A stretch of DNA of 64,000 bases from Leishmania mexicana MHOM/GT/2001/U1103 (lineage: Eukaryota > Euglenozoa > Kinetoplastea > Trypanosomatida > Trypanosomatidae), in the NCBI RefSeq assembly GCF_000234665.1, contig NC_018311.1:1-64000 (forward strand), written 5' to 3'. Below, piece by piece: positions 1 to 9,640 of this stretch. The position numbers and the translations under genes are program-made. The notes under the pieces were generated by a model that made no database searches, was not told the DNA's origin, and saw only the letters and a program-made list of their open reading frames with translations. Each line of letters begins with the position of its first letter. Positions within the stretch are counted from its first letter, which is position 1.

Positions 1-3
1 GTC

Positions 4-321
4 CCCTAACCCTAACCCTAACCCTAACCCTAACCCTAACCCTAACCCTAACCCTAACCCTAACCCTAACCCTAACCCTAACCCTAACCCTAACCCTAAC
101 CCTAACCCTAACCCTAACCCTAACCCTAACCCTAACCCTAACCCTAACCCTAACCCTAACCCTAACCCTAACCCTAACCCTAACCCTAACCCTAACCCTA
201 ACCCTAACCCTAACCCTAACCCTAACCCTAACCCTAACCCTAACCCTAACCCTAACCCTAACCCTAACCCTAACCCTAACCCTAACCCTAACCCTAACCC
301 TAACCCTAACCCTAACCCTAA
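4..321. repeat. Telomere, CCCTAA hexamer array
   Basis: Fifty-three perfect tandem CCCTAA units, read inward from the chromosome end, preceded by three extra bases. This is the C-rich strand of the TTAGGG telomere used by trypanosomatids. No degenerate unit is seen until the array stops abruptly at 321. In Leishmania such DNA is bound by TRF-type and RPA-type proteins and carries base J on the other strand; that part is family knowledge and not visible here. Confidence 0.99.
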
Positions 322-331
322 ACGCGGAGCA

Positions 332-365
332 GTACACCCGTACCCGTACGCGTACATGTACACGT
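332..365. repeat. Degenerate GTACNN hexamers at the telomere junction
   Basis: Ten bases after the last CCCTAA unit, GTAC occurs at 332, 340, 346, 352 and 358, with GTAG at 364. From 340 on the spacing is exactly six bases, the telomere period. The block is made of nested palindromes. Leishmania telomere-associated DNA is known to hold conserved sequence blocks; I cannot say from memory whether this is one of them. Confidence 0.6.
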
Positions 366-981
366 AGCTTATAGCGGCAGCTCTACGTAGGGAGGGCGCC
401 GCGCAGGTACAGGAAACCGCTGTTGCTGCTAGCGTGGTCCTCAATTGCTGTCCCCGTGGTTCAGCTTGGACTGCCGTCGTTGCTATCGTCACGGTGGACT
501 TGTGTGGTGGCAAGCGTGTTGCAACCCCTTTGATGCTATTGATCTCGGCAATTTCTTGGCCGATGACAGATGTATCTGCTCCCGTAGACGGAGGTGTACC
601 CTCCCTTCCCCCCCCCCCGCGAGCACGAGTAGTGCGCTCCGGGTGCAGAAGAACTTTGATGTTTGACGAATAAACGTCGCTCCTCGTGGGTCTCTGCCGC
701 CGGTCATGCTTGGTGCTGCCTCCTCGTGGTGTTGGGTAGCGCAACTGACCAAGTACACTTCTTGAAAAAGGTGGATATTCCCGTCGCACGATGCTTGCAC
801 CGTACTTTTCCGCACCCTCGCCGCACAGACGTTGCCGCCAAAACCCAGTTGGGACTGACGGGATGCTTGGCGGCGGGAACACTTACTGTCACCACAGCAA
901 GTTTCCATGGCGGACTCCTCGACATCGTCCGTGAAGATGGTGCACGTCGCAGCCAATCTGTCGACTGGGGTGAGTCAAGCA
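366..981. other. Subtelomeric DNA, no gene seen
   Basis: Open frames exist on both strands (for example 489-956 minus and 663-1001 plus), but they overlap antisense to one another and show no motif I recognise. The sequence is less GC-biased than the gene-bearing part of the window. I see no tandem repeat here. Confidence 0.5.
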
Positions 982-1335
982 CTACTTCGCAGGAGAAATG
1001 AAACCTTTCGCGAGCTGCGCTCTCTCTTCCTTTTCTATTTCGCTAAGGAGTAACACCCTCGACTGTTTCGCCTGTTGCACGAAGGCTTTCCAAAGGTGCA
1101 TGCTGTTGACTTTCTGACGACACAAAGTCACGCATTCCGTGGCCGCTGCCGCTTCTTGCAGCCCTTTTTCGCACTTGTGGAAACCCGAGTGCACCTTCTC
1201 GTGGAGTATGCCCTTGTCAATGACGCTCTTCTCTTTGAGCTGCTGCAGGGTATAAATGCACTTCATGACGGACTTCCCCGGTCCGTGCCGGTAACGGACA
1301 CGCTTAAACACAGGCATAAAGAATTGTTTGTACAT
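982..1335 (-). CDS. Possible small subtelomeric protein, unrecognised
   Basis: An ATG-started frame of 117 codons reads toward the telomere, the same direction as ATG7. The product would be Lys/Glu-rich and hydrophilic, with two spaced cysteine pairs (KCEKGL and ECVTLCRQK) that could recall a CHCH-like helix hairpin, although the spacing is not a clean CX9C pair. No signal peptide or membrane segment is visible. The frame continues upstream without ATG to about 1377. The antisense strand is also open over 1075-1443, so the open frame alone is weak evidence. It could be a real small gene, a decayed gene end, or chance. I do not recognise a family. Confidence 0.25.
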   Translation of the reverse strand: MYKQFFMPVFKRVRYRHGPGKSVMKCIYTLQQLKEKSVIDKGILHEKVHSGFHKCEKGLQEAAAATECVTLCRQKVNSMHLWKAFVQQAKQSRVLLLSEIEKEERAQLAKGFISPAK

Positions 1336-3398
1336 AGAATGATAGACGTGCACCTTTGCAAACAATTTCACGTACAATCATGTTTGGAGGGTGACAGGGC
1401 TTCACCACTTTGCAGCACCTTTATTGCGTGCAGAAAAGTATAAATATGGGGAGGGTCAAGTGAGAAAGTTCAAGTCCCCTTGATTTCTACTCATATGGCT
1501 GCGCACGCAATCCTAACTTTTCTGTGGACCAGCATCGAGGTCCTCTTTTCTGTGAACGTGACCACTAGCATTCCCCTTTCTCTGGTCCTCATTCGAAGTC
1601 GACTCGCAAGTCTAGCAACACGCTCTAAACTCGCAGGGTCGTGCTCTCCAACGATGCAAGAAAATGTAGTGCTCTTGTGGGGTGCGCTCTGGGGTCTTCA
1701 GTGCCGAGATGGCTACTGTGAGTCATATCGACCATGGCGATTGGGGAAAGCATCGTGATCAGTTGTGAGGGCCTACCAAGTCGGCACCTGCAAACGAAAG
1801 CAGAGTGGATTTATATGAAGTCCAAGAGAAATGCTGGCCGAAGGCGGTGGAAGGGCGGAGGTACAAGAGAAAAGCACTTGTTCAAGGAGAAGGTGAGCGC
1901 GCGCGTGGAAAAAAAAGATAGCGAGTGAAACACGTTGAGCGAAGAGGAGAGCAAAGCAATCGCGCTGCCCGATACCGCCTAGTAGATCAGTGAGATAAGT
2001 GGCGTGAGACAGTCCCTGTCACTCTCTCCCGCACAGCTTGCAGCGGGTGGCACCCAGAGGATGAACGCAAAAGAAGAACGCCGTTTACTTCCCCCCCCCT
2101 ATAAATGGAGTCACGCGCTCGTTGTGCTCGTTAAGGAGTGGGAAAAGAAGCGCATGAGCACTCCTATCATGGTGCATGTGCTGGCCCTCCTGATCACTCA
2201 AACAGACATACACACCCACACACACAGGAGGTACCATGGCCAACGCAAGAGAGTATGCTCTTTCCAAAAGGTGCCAATGAGCCTCTTCCTTACAAGCAGA
2301 GTTACATCATCGTTGTTGTCGCGTGCGTCTACATCAGCACAGAACGTGAGGGAATACAAGAATGTGGATTTTACAAATGTCGGCAACTGTTAAGAAGGAG
2401 CTACACGAATCCACAGAGCTTCAGGAAAGTAGCGGTGCTCCTCCGCGGGGCCGCTGCACATGATACAAGGTGGTCCGTGTTGTCGAGTACTTAGCGAAGC
2501 CAATGCGTCCTCATCTCCGCACTAGAGCCGGATGACAGTTGCCCCCCTCCCCCTTGGCCACGGGATCGGCGCAATATTGTTGGCGCCGATGAAGATGTAG
2601 TCATTTTCACAGTCGAGGAGCACCCTCACAGGACGCAGGGTGAGCCAGAGATAGGTTCAGCGTGCACACATACAAGTCAAGCCCTCAACGCTCGAGATTC
2701 GCACAGTTGCTGAGCTGGTACGCTCCTTCGCACAGATGCCCGCGTGCGCGAGAAGACTCTTTGAGGGTGCTGGCGCCTTTAAGACGAAGCTCACCCAGAA
2801 AGCTTCGGAGTGAGTAAAAAGGTACCGTGTTGCACTCTCTCAAGCTGTGGCGGTTCCAAAGACGAGCACAGCTGTGGATCAGCACACCTTGTGAATATGC
2901 ATTGCCTTCTTGTAGAGAAGGCTGAAGGAGGCCGGTGGAGAGGAGGGGGGCAGTCTCAAGGCGGCTCCGCAGAGCAGGGTGAGCTTGGACAAAGGGAGAA
3001 GTAATCAAATAGGCAAAGATGCATGGAAATGAGCTGAGAAGATGACAAATTTGACTGACGTTCGTTTATAATCGTTTCGGATGTCGTCAGCAGATGAAAG
3101 GGGAGGTGAGTGCAGGAAGACGCAATGAAACAGGCGTCGGGTTGCTTCTGACAGCGTGGGCTTGTATGTGTAGGGGGAGGGGGTTGGGCAATTCGATGCG
3201 GTGACAGCATCGATCATCAGTAGAGTATGAACGAGCACAGTAGACAAGAGTTTTGTTGCGAAGAAAGAAGAAATACACAAGAAAAAAGGCAAAGACAAAG
3301 AAAACCTCTCGAGGCACATGGATGACTTGCTTGCCTGATGTCAGGACATGGTTGCCGGCATGCAGACACGAGGAAACGGAAACGGAGAGAGTGGTGTC
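1336..3398. other. Subtelomeric DNA, no gene seen
   Basis: About 2 kb with only short, mutually overlapping open frames. A C-run followed by TATAAATGG lies at about 2090-2106, but trypanosomatid genes do not generally use TATA promoters. From about 2930 the plus strand becomes purine-rich, as expected for the 3' flank of a gene transcribed on the minus strand (ATG7). I see no RNA gene or mobile element. Confidence 0.5.
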
Positions 3399-5576
3399 CT
3401 AGTCAGCCCACTCCTCGTCAGAGCTCCAGCCTGTCGCGTCCATGTCCGCCTCCCACTTTGCCTTCAGCGCCTTTACCCCACAGACCTCTTCTATAAACGA
3501 TGGACTGTTGACGCACCGCAGGAGAAACTCGCTCCCTCCCTCCTTGTACGCACGCAAAAGCGCGTCGGCGCAGGCAGTGCAGAAAGGGTTCCGCTCACCA
3601 CACAGGTGGTGCATCGTGTGTGAGAAGACGCTGCCGCGGATCTGCTGCGGGATGACCCCGAGGCGGCACCGCCCCTGATCACTTTCACCGGTGGCGGCCT
3701 CACGATAGGCTGGGCACCGAAAGCCACTGGGGTGCTGATACAACTCGGCCAACAGATCGACCGCGATTGCCGACGCAATGGACGATACCGCTGGTCGAGT
3801 AACCGTGCATTGCTCATCCAGCGCACGGAAGCTGAGGCTGTCTGTGGGTGCTATGATGTCGCTGCAAAAGTAGCATCCCAAGGGGGTGCGAAGTGTGTCA
3901 CGGCAGTCGTCCTCCCCTACAGCGTTGGAGCGGGAGGTCTGCACCGGCACGCCGTGACGCATTACCACATACGTGTCGAAGCCGAGGGCAACGTTGATGA
4001 CAGGCGTCCCTGTCGCTGCAGCAATGATGGTCGGCACCCAGCGAGCCTCGCGCGAGTCGGTGAGGAGAAACACAACGTCGCTCTCGGCGATGAGCTCTTC
4101 CAGTCGGTGAATTTCGCCCAGCGCCTTATCCGCCTTCGCCTCATCGATGCGATGCCCTGGCATGTGGATGGTCAAAGGAACCGGCCGTACCACCGCAGAT
4201 GGGATGATGGCGCGAATTGCCTCGGCAGCTGCGTCCACCTTAGTCTTGCCGTCTTTCGCTGCCTCGAAGGTGAACAACGACTGCCGCGCCAAGTTTGAGA
4301 AGGAGACACGGCCACGGTCGACCAGGGTGAGGTCACGGACTCCCCACATCAGCAGATTTCGTGCCACGTTGCAGCCCAGGGTGCCAGTACCAAGAAGAAG
4401 CGCTTTGCACCTGGCAATCTGATCTAACGCCAGTGACGGCAACACGCGCCACTTCATAAGTTCGAGGTTAAAGCGAGAATCGCTGTCAGCCCGCTGGACG
4501 GGGTTAATAAAGGCCCCCAGGTCCAGGCTCTCGATCTTCTTCTTGCGCCACCCTGAGGCCTTGAGAGAGGGAAACTCCTCCTTCCACTTTACGCGCGCCA
4601 GGTCGGCGAACGACGCGCCCGTCAGCCGCTCTCGGAGAGAAGTAACAAGCGACTCCTCGATGGCGTCGAACTCGAGCTTCACAAATACACTCTTCTCCGT
4701 GCCTCCAGACCGCAGCGCGTAGAGACGGAGGGTGGTGAGGGACGGCACCGCAAGTCGTAGGCACGTGATCACGTTCCGCACCGGAAGACTAATGCTCCCC
4801 ACGGCGTCGGAAAAGTCGAACAAGCACACGACAACACTGTCACCCTTCGTTGCAGTGGCAGTGACAAAGGCGGTTGGCGAGAAAGAGATGAACTCTACGC
4901 TGTCGTTGGTACAGACAGCCAGAAACGGGTTGCAGGCCCGCTCAGGTTTCTGACGGAGCAGGCTTGTCCCGTGGCGATGCATCGCTTGCGCAGCGTCAGC
5001 GGAAAACGGAAGCGCAGGCGATGCACCGAGCACTAGACAGTCAACTAGTACAGCGCTCTCGATGGCAGTGGACGGGAAAGCCTCCCAGTGAAAAAAGCTG
5101 TACGCCTTTGCATCAATGTAAGTGAACATGCAAAGGGTGGCAAACGGCATGTTGCCCCACGCATCCGCCTCCTCTTCGGCGCTGGCGTACAACGCCACAG
5201 CAGGCCCCAGCAATGTCTTCGCCACGATCGAAAGTAGTGCGTTCCGCAAATTCAGCGCATTGAGCTCCTCAGCAAAGTTGAAGCTCTTCACCGTCCCTTG
5301 CACCTGCACGCTCACAACATCGGCAGCGTTGTCCGCTGCAACCTGGGTGAGCGTCGAAGGACCCAGACTGCCAGCGCTCAGGTGCACCAGGTTTGCTGGA
5401 GTCAAAAATACGCGGTCGGAAACGTTGGCGCGGATAACGCCGGCCAGGGAAGCATGCGGCTCCTCCAGTCTCCACTCGGTCAGCTTGAGCTGCCGGAGTT
5501 GCTCCCAGAACCCAACGTCGATGGACAGCTGGAGGTCCGAGAAGGTGAGATGCGGTTTACCGCTCACGGCGCTCAT
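3399..5576 (-). CDS. ATG7: ATG7, E1-like enzyme of autophagy conjugation
   Basis: The 725-residue product is an autophagy E1. In this family ATG7 activates the ubiquitin-like proteins ATG8 and ATG12 with ATP in the cytosol and passes them to ATG3 and ATG10. The N-terminal ~350 residues look like the ATG7 recruitment domain. The ThiF/adenylation fold starts near residue 390 with the nucleotide loop LLLGTGTLGCNVARNLL and the following TLVDRGRVSFSNLARQSLF stretch. The crossover loop near residue 590 reads LDEQCTVTRPAV, keeping the family's catalytic cysteine context (CTVTRP). A CXXC pair (CYFC, about residue 568) and later cysteines may bind zinc. The C-terminus is acidic. The length is close to other ATG7 proteins (~630-700). 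It is the gene nearest the telomere and is transcribed toward it. All key residues are present, so it looks intact. Confidence 0.95.
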   Translation of the reverse strand: MSAVSGKPHLTFSDLQLSIDVGFWEQLRQLKLTEWRLEEPHASLAGVIRANVSDRVFLTPANLVHLSAGSLGPSTLTQVAADNAADVVSVQVQGTVKSFNFAEELNALNLRNALLSIVAKTLLGPAVALYASAEEEADAWGNMPFATLCMFTYIDAKAYSFFHWEAFPSTAIESAVLVDCLVLGASPALPFSADAAQAMHRHGTSLLRQKPERACNPFLAVCTNDSVEFISFSPTAFVTATATKGDSVVVCLFDFSDAVGSISLPVRNVITCLRLAVPSLTTLRLYALRSGGTEKSVFVKLEFDAIEESLVTSLRERLTGASFADLARVKWKEEFPSLKASGWRKKKIESLDLGAFINPVQRADSDSRFNLELMKWRVLPSLALDQIARCKALLLGTGTLGCNVARNLLMWGVRDLTLVDRGRVSFSNLARQSLFTFEAAKDGKTKVDAAAEAIRAIIPSAVVRPVPLTIHMPGHRIDEAKADKALGEIHRLEELIAESDVVFLLTDSREARWVPTIIAAATGTPVINVALGFDTYVVMRHGVPVQTSRSNAVGEDDCRDTLRTPLGCYFCSDIIAPTDSLSFRALDEQCTVTRPAVSSIASAIAVDLLAELYQHPSGFRCPAYREAATGESDQGRCRLGVIPQQIRGSVFSHTMHHLCGERNPFCTACADALLRAYKEGGSEFLLRCVNSPSFIEEVCGVKALKAKWEADMDATGWSSDEEWAD

Positions 5577-6895
5577 GACGATGGCGGATCAAGTTCTGCT
5601 TTGCGTTTTCTTTCTTCGCAGGGATAAGTCGGAAAACGTGTGTGGCTTGGCTGCGGCAGAGAAAGGAGACGAAGTGTATAAAGAAGACGAAGTTGAATGA
5701 CCCTACAGTGTTGGGAAGTGAGCAGATAGGAAAGACATTCAAAATGTGTGTCGGCACACGAGCAGAGGAATGGTGGTGGGCAGTGCAATGTCGCTTCTTT
5801 GTTTACGGCGGAGCTAAATGGGAAAGGAAAAAGAGTTCGCATGCACCAAGTCACCAACGCATTTGTAAAGGCGTGCGTACGAGAGCAGCGTACACTTCTT
5901 GCTTTGCTCAAGAGCATCATCTCACTAGACCAGAGGCTCACATATACCAGGAAGTACGGTGATAGAGGATGATAAAGATTGCACAAGAGAAAAGGTGGGG
6001 CACACTCGTCATGGATTGGTGGAGTTCACACGAAAACAAAAGATAAATAGTGGATAAAGGAAGAAACAGAGGCAATGCAAATAAACTCACAGTACGCCGT
6101 GAAAAGGCAAGCCTGCCGGCGCTACGTCTCGCTTTTAGAATGGAAACAGGCGCGCAGGAGGAAGACGGGCAGCGTGTTAGGCGGGAAATGTCATAGCCAG
6201 CGAACCCGAGAAAGCATCCCGCCCCTACGAATCGGTACAAAAGAAAACCTGAAAGCGCGGAAAAGCGAAAAGGGCATAGTTTGTGTTCCTCGTCGGTGTG
6301 GGTAGGTGCAGCGCAAAAAAAAAAAACGAGTGCACAAGAAGACGGCGCATGACACCGCGGCAGAATGGTCAGAGTTGCATTCATGGGGAGTAGTATAGGC
6401 GTCTGAAAAATAAGTGTGGAATGGCGCACCCACAGGGAGAGATACAAGGAAGATCGCATCACCGATGTTGCTCAAAACGGGCTGTTGGAGAACGCCGAAG
6501 GGTCGATGAACGGTTGATTGCCACAAATCGTCTTCGCCGGCAGGCAACCTGAAACTGGGTCGAGGATGAGGCGGGTTGAACAGTGGTCAAAGGACATCGA
6601 CAGTCCCGATGCTGCAGCATATCACTGACAAGCAGCTTCATATCAGCCGTGCAGGGGTGTTAGCCGAGCCAGGTGCCGGAGATCGGGCCCTTCAGTCGGA
6701 CCGTCTGAGGCGCACCCTCCTCAGCTGCTGAACGCTGAATGTGGTGTGGCGGCGAAGTCATCGGCGTTAACTTGCCTCATCCGTTCCGGAGAGTAGGCCT
6801 GCTCTGCATCCGCGCTGATGTTGGCGCAGTCAAGTATCGTTGTCGGGCTAGAAGTGGGTGTGGTAGTCATAGAAGAGGCCGAGTGAAAAACGGTA
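5577..6895. other. Upstream of ATG7, no intact gene
   Basis: The plus strand is rich in purines (for example 6061-6260), which suggests minus-strand transcription. Several minus-strand frames of 60-170 codons occur (such as 5938-6462), but they are Ser/Cys/Phe-rich, as translated polypyrimidine tracts are. The part above 6480 may hold the eroded 3' end of the oxidoreductase relic described next. I found no recognisable C-terminal motif there. Confidence 0.45.
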
Positions 6896-7409
6896 GCCAA
6901 GAAATTCAAGCACGTTGTCGACTCACAGGCTGAGGGCTACCACCACAAACGGCGCCTCGAAACTGTCGGCGTCTGTTTTTACTATGACCCACTTTTTCCC
7001 CTCCATGTTGCGGGGAAGAACGCTCTCCACCTTCACCGACACCACTGCTGCGACGCTCGCAGAAAAAGAGCGACAAGCGTACGTCTTCATCTGCTTGCCA
7101 GGGACTATGATCAGCTATGCATCGCTGCAGAAACAGCAGCCGGTTGATATTGAAGTGCTGACGCGGAGCTCTGTTCCAACGAACTCACTCGGTGTGACGA
7201 GCTGCACGGCCTAGCTGTCACGCTGCTGACTCTTCAGACTCCTGGATGGCCTCCAGCGGTTCGGTGCGGCACGTGTCAAAGAAGCCTGTTGGGTGAAAGG
7301 GGTCCTCACACCTCGCTGCCTTTGAAATGGCTTCGTGCTCCCGGGTGAAGCGCTCCACCAGCGTTACGCACTCGCGCGAAGCCTCGGAGAAGACAGACAG
7401 CCACAAATT
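6896..7409 (-). pseudogene. Relic of an FAD-dependent oxidoreductase (DadA/DAO type), copy B
   Basis: This is a broken minus-strand frame. From 7406 it reads WLSVFSEASRECVTLVERF and then FHPTGFFDTCRTEPLEA, resembling the middle of D-amino-acid dehydrogenase-type flavoproteins. After a frameshift near 7205 it continues to VKTDADSFEAPFVVVAL (about 6990-6940) and VDNVLEFLG. That matches the family pattern in which a V-TD-G-F-AD segment leads into VVVALG. At least two in-frame stops interrupt it. The equivalent segment of copy A (8339-9640) reads TDKGDYFPTRVFVAT, so the two relics appear homologous. No N-terminal dinucleotide fold or C-terminal motif remains. It is clearly inactive if the assignment is right. 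Confidence 0.5.
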
Positions 7410-8338
7410 CCATCCAGCAGAGAAAAAGATGGTAACAATAATCTATCACTCCCGCTGTACAGTAGGAAACGTCGTGCTCCCTGCTCATTGCAATGCGGTC
7501 ACTGTTTGCCAGCCCATGCAAGAGCAGATACTATGGCAGTGGCTGGATAAGATCCGCATCCCCCCACAGCGTAGCATCACCAGGCATCCGGCGATCCGAA
7601 AACGACAACGGCGTAGTCCAGTCGCTGAAGGTGCCATGTACAGCACACCCCAACAATCGCGGCGCCGACCAAAAAAGCTCAACCAGAGTCCTATGCTGGG
7701 TGGTAGAAGCAGCTCCTTGTCATTAGTTGCTTGCGTTCGATGCAGGAGAGTGAAAAATGGGGCGTGGTATGGCCTAGAAGGGTAGGCGAGAAAAGAAAAC
7801 GCAAACGGTAAGTGGAGACTGCTACTTCGTATTGAGTGGCATCGGAAACAAGGTTTGTAAACAGCTATAATCATCGATAAAAATGCAAAGAATAACAAGT
7901 ACGTAAAGCAGCCCTGCGAGAAGGCAAGTGGCTCACATGCACAGGAGAGGATGCTCATGTAGATTGCCTTCTCCGCGCTCAGTGCTGAGCAACTGCCGGG
8001 CCGGGTTCCTGCTTCTTTATCATGCGAAGCTAAACGTAGTGCGTAGGCAAAAGAAAAAAGAGGAGGATGAGTCACAATATTACTTGAAAGAATTCACTTT
8101 CTGTGGGTAACTGATTCTGTGCAAAGGAATATAAATCGTTGCATCTACTGAAAAAGAGAAAAACTGTCACGTAGAGCTGCGTATGGCGTCTGCTACGATG
8201 CACTCGCACGCGACAGGTAACCCGAATGAAAGTCATTCAAGAGCTTTCTTGGAACACGCACAACACCGTAATTGTTGAAGCGAATGTGCGGAAAGCTGAA
8301 CTACCTAGCTGGAAGGAAAAAAGGAACAAAGAACAACA
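7410..8338. other. Spacer between two oxidoreductase relics
   Basis: There is no intact gene. On the minus strand around 7700-7530 a stretch reading VHGTFSDWTTPLSFSDRRM then LWGDADLIQPLP looks coding-like and may be the decayed 5' part of copy B, but I cannot align it to the family. From 7780 to 8340 the plus strand is A/G-rich, consistent with the 5' or 3' flank of minus-strand genes. Confidence 0.4.
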
Positions 8339-9640
8339 TTACCAGATATTCTCACCTTTAAAAGATCTGTTGATAGAAAAGGGCCCGGGGTCGACAATGC
8401 GCTTCTTGTTATCCATCATCTCGTTCAGCAGCCTGCTCGAAACGGGTCGCAGTGTGAAACCTTAGTACCCTGGCCCGATGCACATCCATAGCCTCGGGTG
8501 TTTCAGCGACTCCCCGATCAACGGCCCTCTGTCTTCAATGAAGGAACGATGGCGGTGCCACATACCACTGATCTGCTCCCCGAGCGGTAGAAGTATGCGC
8601 GCAATGGCCTCCACCTTCTGTAGTTGAATCTCGCTAGGAAGGGATTCAAGCGACGTAGCCATGTCACTGGACTTAAGGTGAGTCCCTGGCCTGTATTATT
8701 TCCTCACCAAATCGGTTCTCCAAATCCGTAATGGAGTGGTTCAGTGACGCGCCATCAGCCAGGTAAAAGTACATGTTGTAACCGAGCAAGGGGATAAGCA
8801 GGAGACTATAGCTGGGTGAAGCAAGAGCCTTGCGGAAGCAGCGGTCAGTAGCCACGAAGACGCGGGTAGGGAAGTAGTCACCCTTGTCCGTCCCAACAAC
8901 TCAGGCATCCCCTCAGGCATCTGAGCGCGGTGCAATGCTCCTGACCGGAGCCTGCGCGACGGCGCCACCACTTGACTAAAAGTTCTGTGTTTAGGTCTTA
9001 AAGAGAGCCCCAGAATCGGTCACAACTCAGGCGTCTTTGAAGTTGTATCTACATGGGGAGGGCATCTGCCTTGAGCCGGGACTCCTTACTCGACAGATCC
9101 GCTGGCCTAAGAAGGCCAATGTGAATCGGCATTGCTCGCCGCTCGTTCACGGATGCCGCCGCCTCGTGTATGAACTTTGTGCAAGAGAGTTTGAGGTGTT
9201 CCACCTTTCAGATGAGCGCTTCTGAGTGTGACATCTTAACCTGCTCGTTCCTCGTCGGGCAATGTACAGCGAGAGTGGTGAATGCTTTGCAGTTTTTGTC
9301 GAAAAGTGATGGGCTGGTTTTGCAACAGTAGAGGCAAATCTTGTAGAGATTTAGTAAAGCGGGGAAAGGTGGTACTGAACGTCAATTTTCGCGTTGATGG
9401 GAATTTCATTGTCGTTCAGGAAGGCTATAGGTGCGGGGTAGGGCTGCAGACACTCGAGGTGAATGAGACATGCGTTTCCCCACAAGTTGTACACGCCGGG
9501 TCCCTCCGATCAGTGACAGTCACGTGGCACCCACGGGGGTGTACCTGTGAAGCTGTCGACACCCCCACCATCCTGGTACCAAAGACGATGACGTTCCTGT
9601 CACTCTTGAAACCCGTGGCGTCGCAAACCGTTTTCAGATG
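8339..9640 (-). pseudogene. Decayed D-amino-acid dehydrogenase-like flavoprotein gene, copy A
   Basis: This is a near full-length but broken gene of the FAD-dependent DAO/DadA family, whose members oxidise D-amino acids or related amines. Reading on the minus strand, the FAD-binding Rossmann start is at about 9600-9510 (VIVFGTRMVGVSTASQ, then CHVTVTDRRDP). The middle is at 9225-9040. TDKGDYFPTRVFVATDRC and LGYNMYFYLADG lie at about 8890-8750. The C-terminal family motif is at 8560-8370: WHRHRSFIEDRGPLIG, then HPRLWMCIGPGY, a TAG stop at about 8463, then GFTLRPVSSRLLNEMM. The frame ends at a TAA (8339-8341). Besides that stop there is a frameshift near 8660-8690 and further breaks in the middle. 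One glycine of the nucleotide loop is replaced by Arg, and no ATG sits at a suitable start. The total of ~430 codons fits the family's ~416. The bacterial look suggests an old transfer (inference). Confidence 0.75.

Noticed and set aside
2089..2107. C-run followed by TATAAATGG as a promoter
   Set aside because: Trypanosomatid protein-coding genes are not driven by local TATA promoters, and no gene follows.
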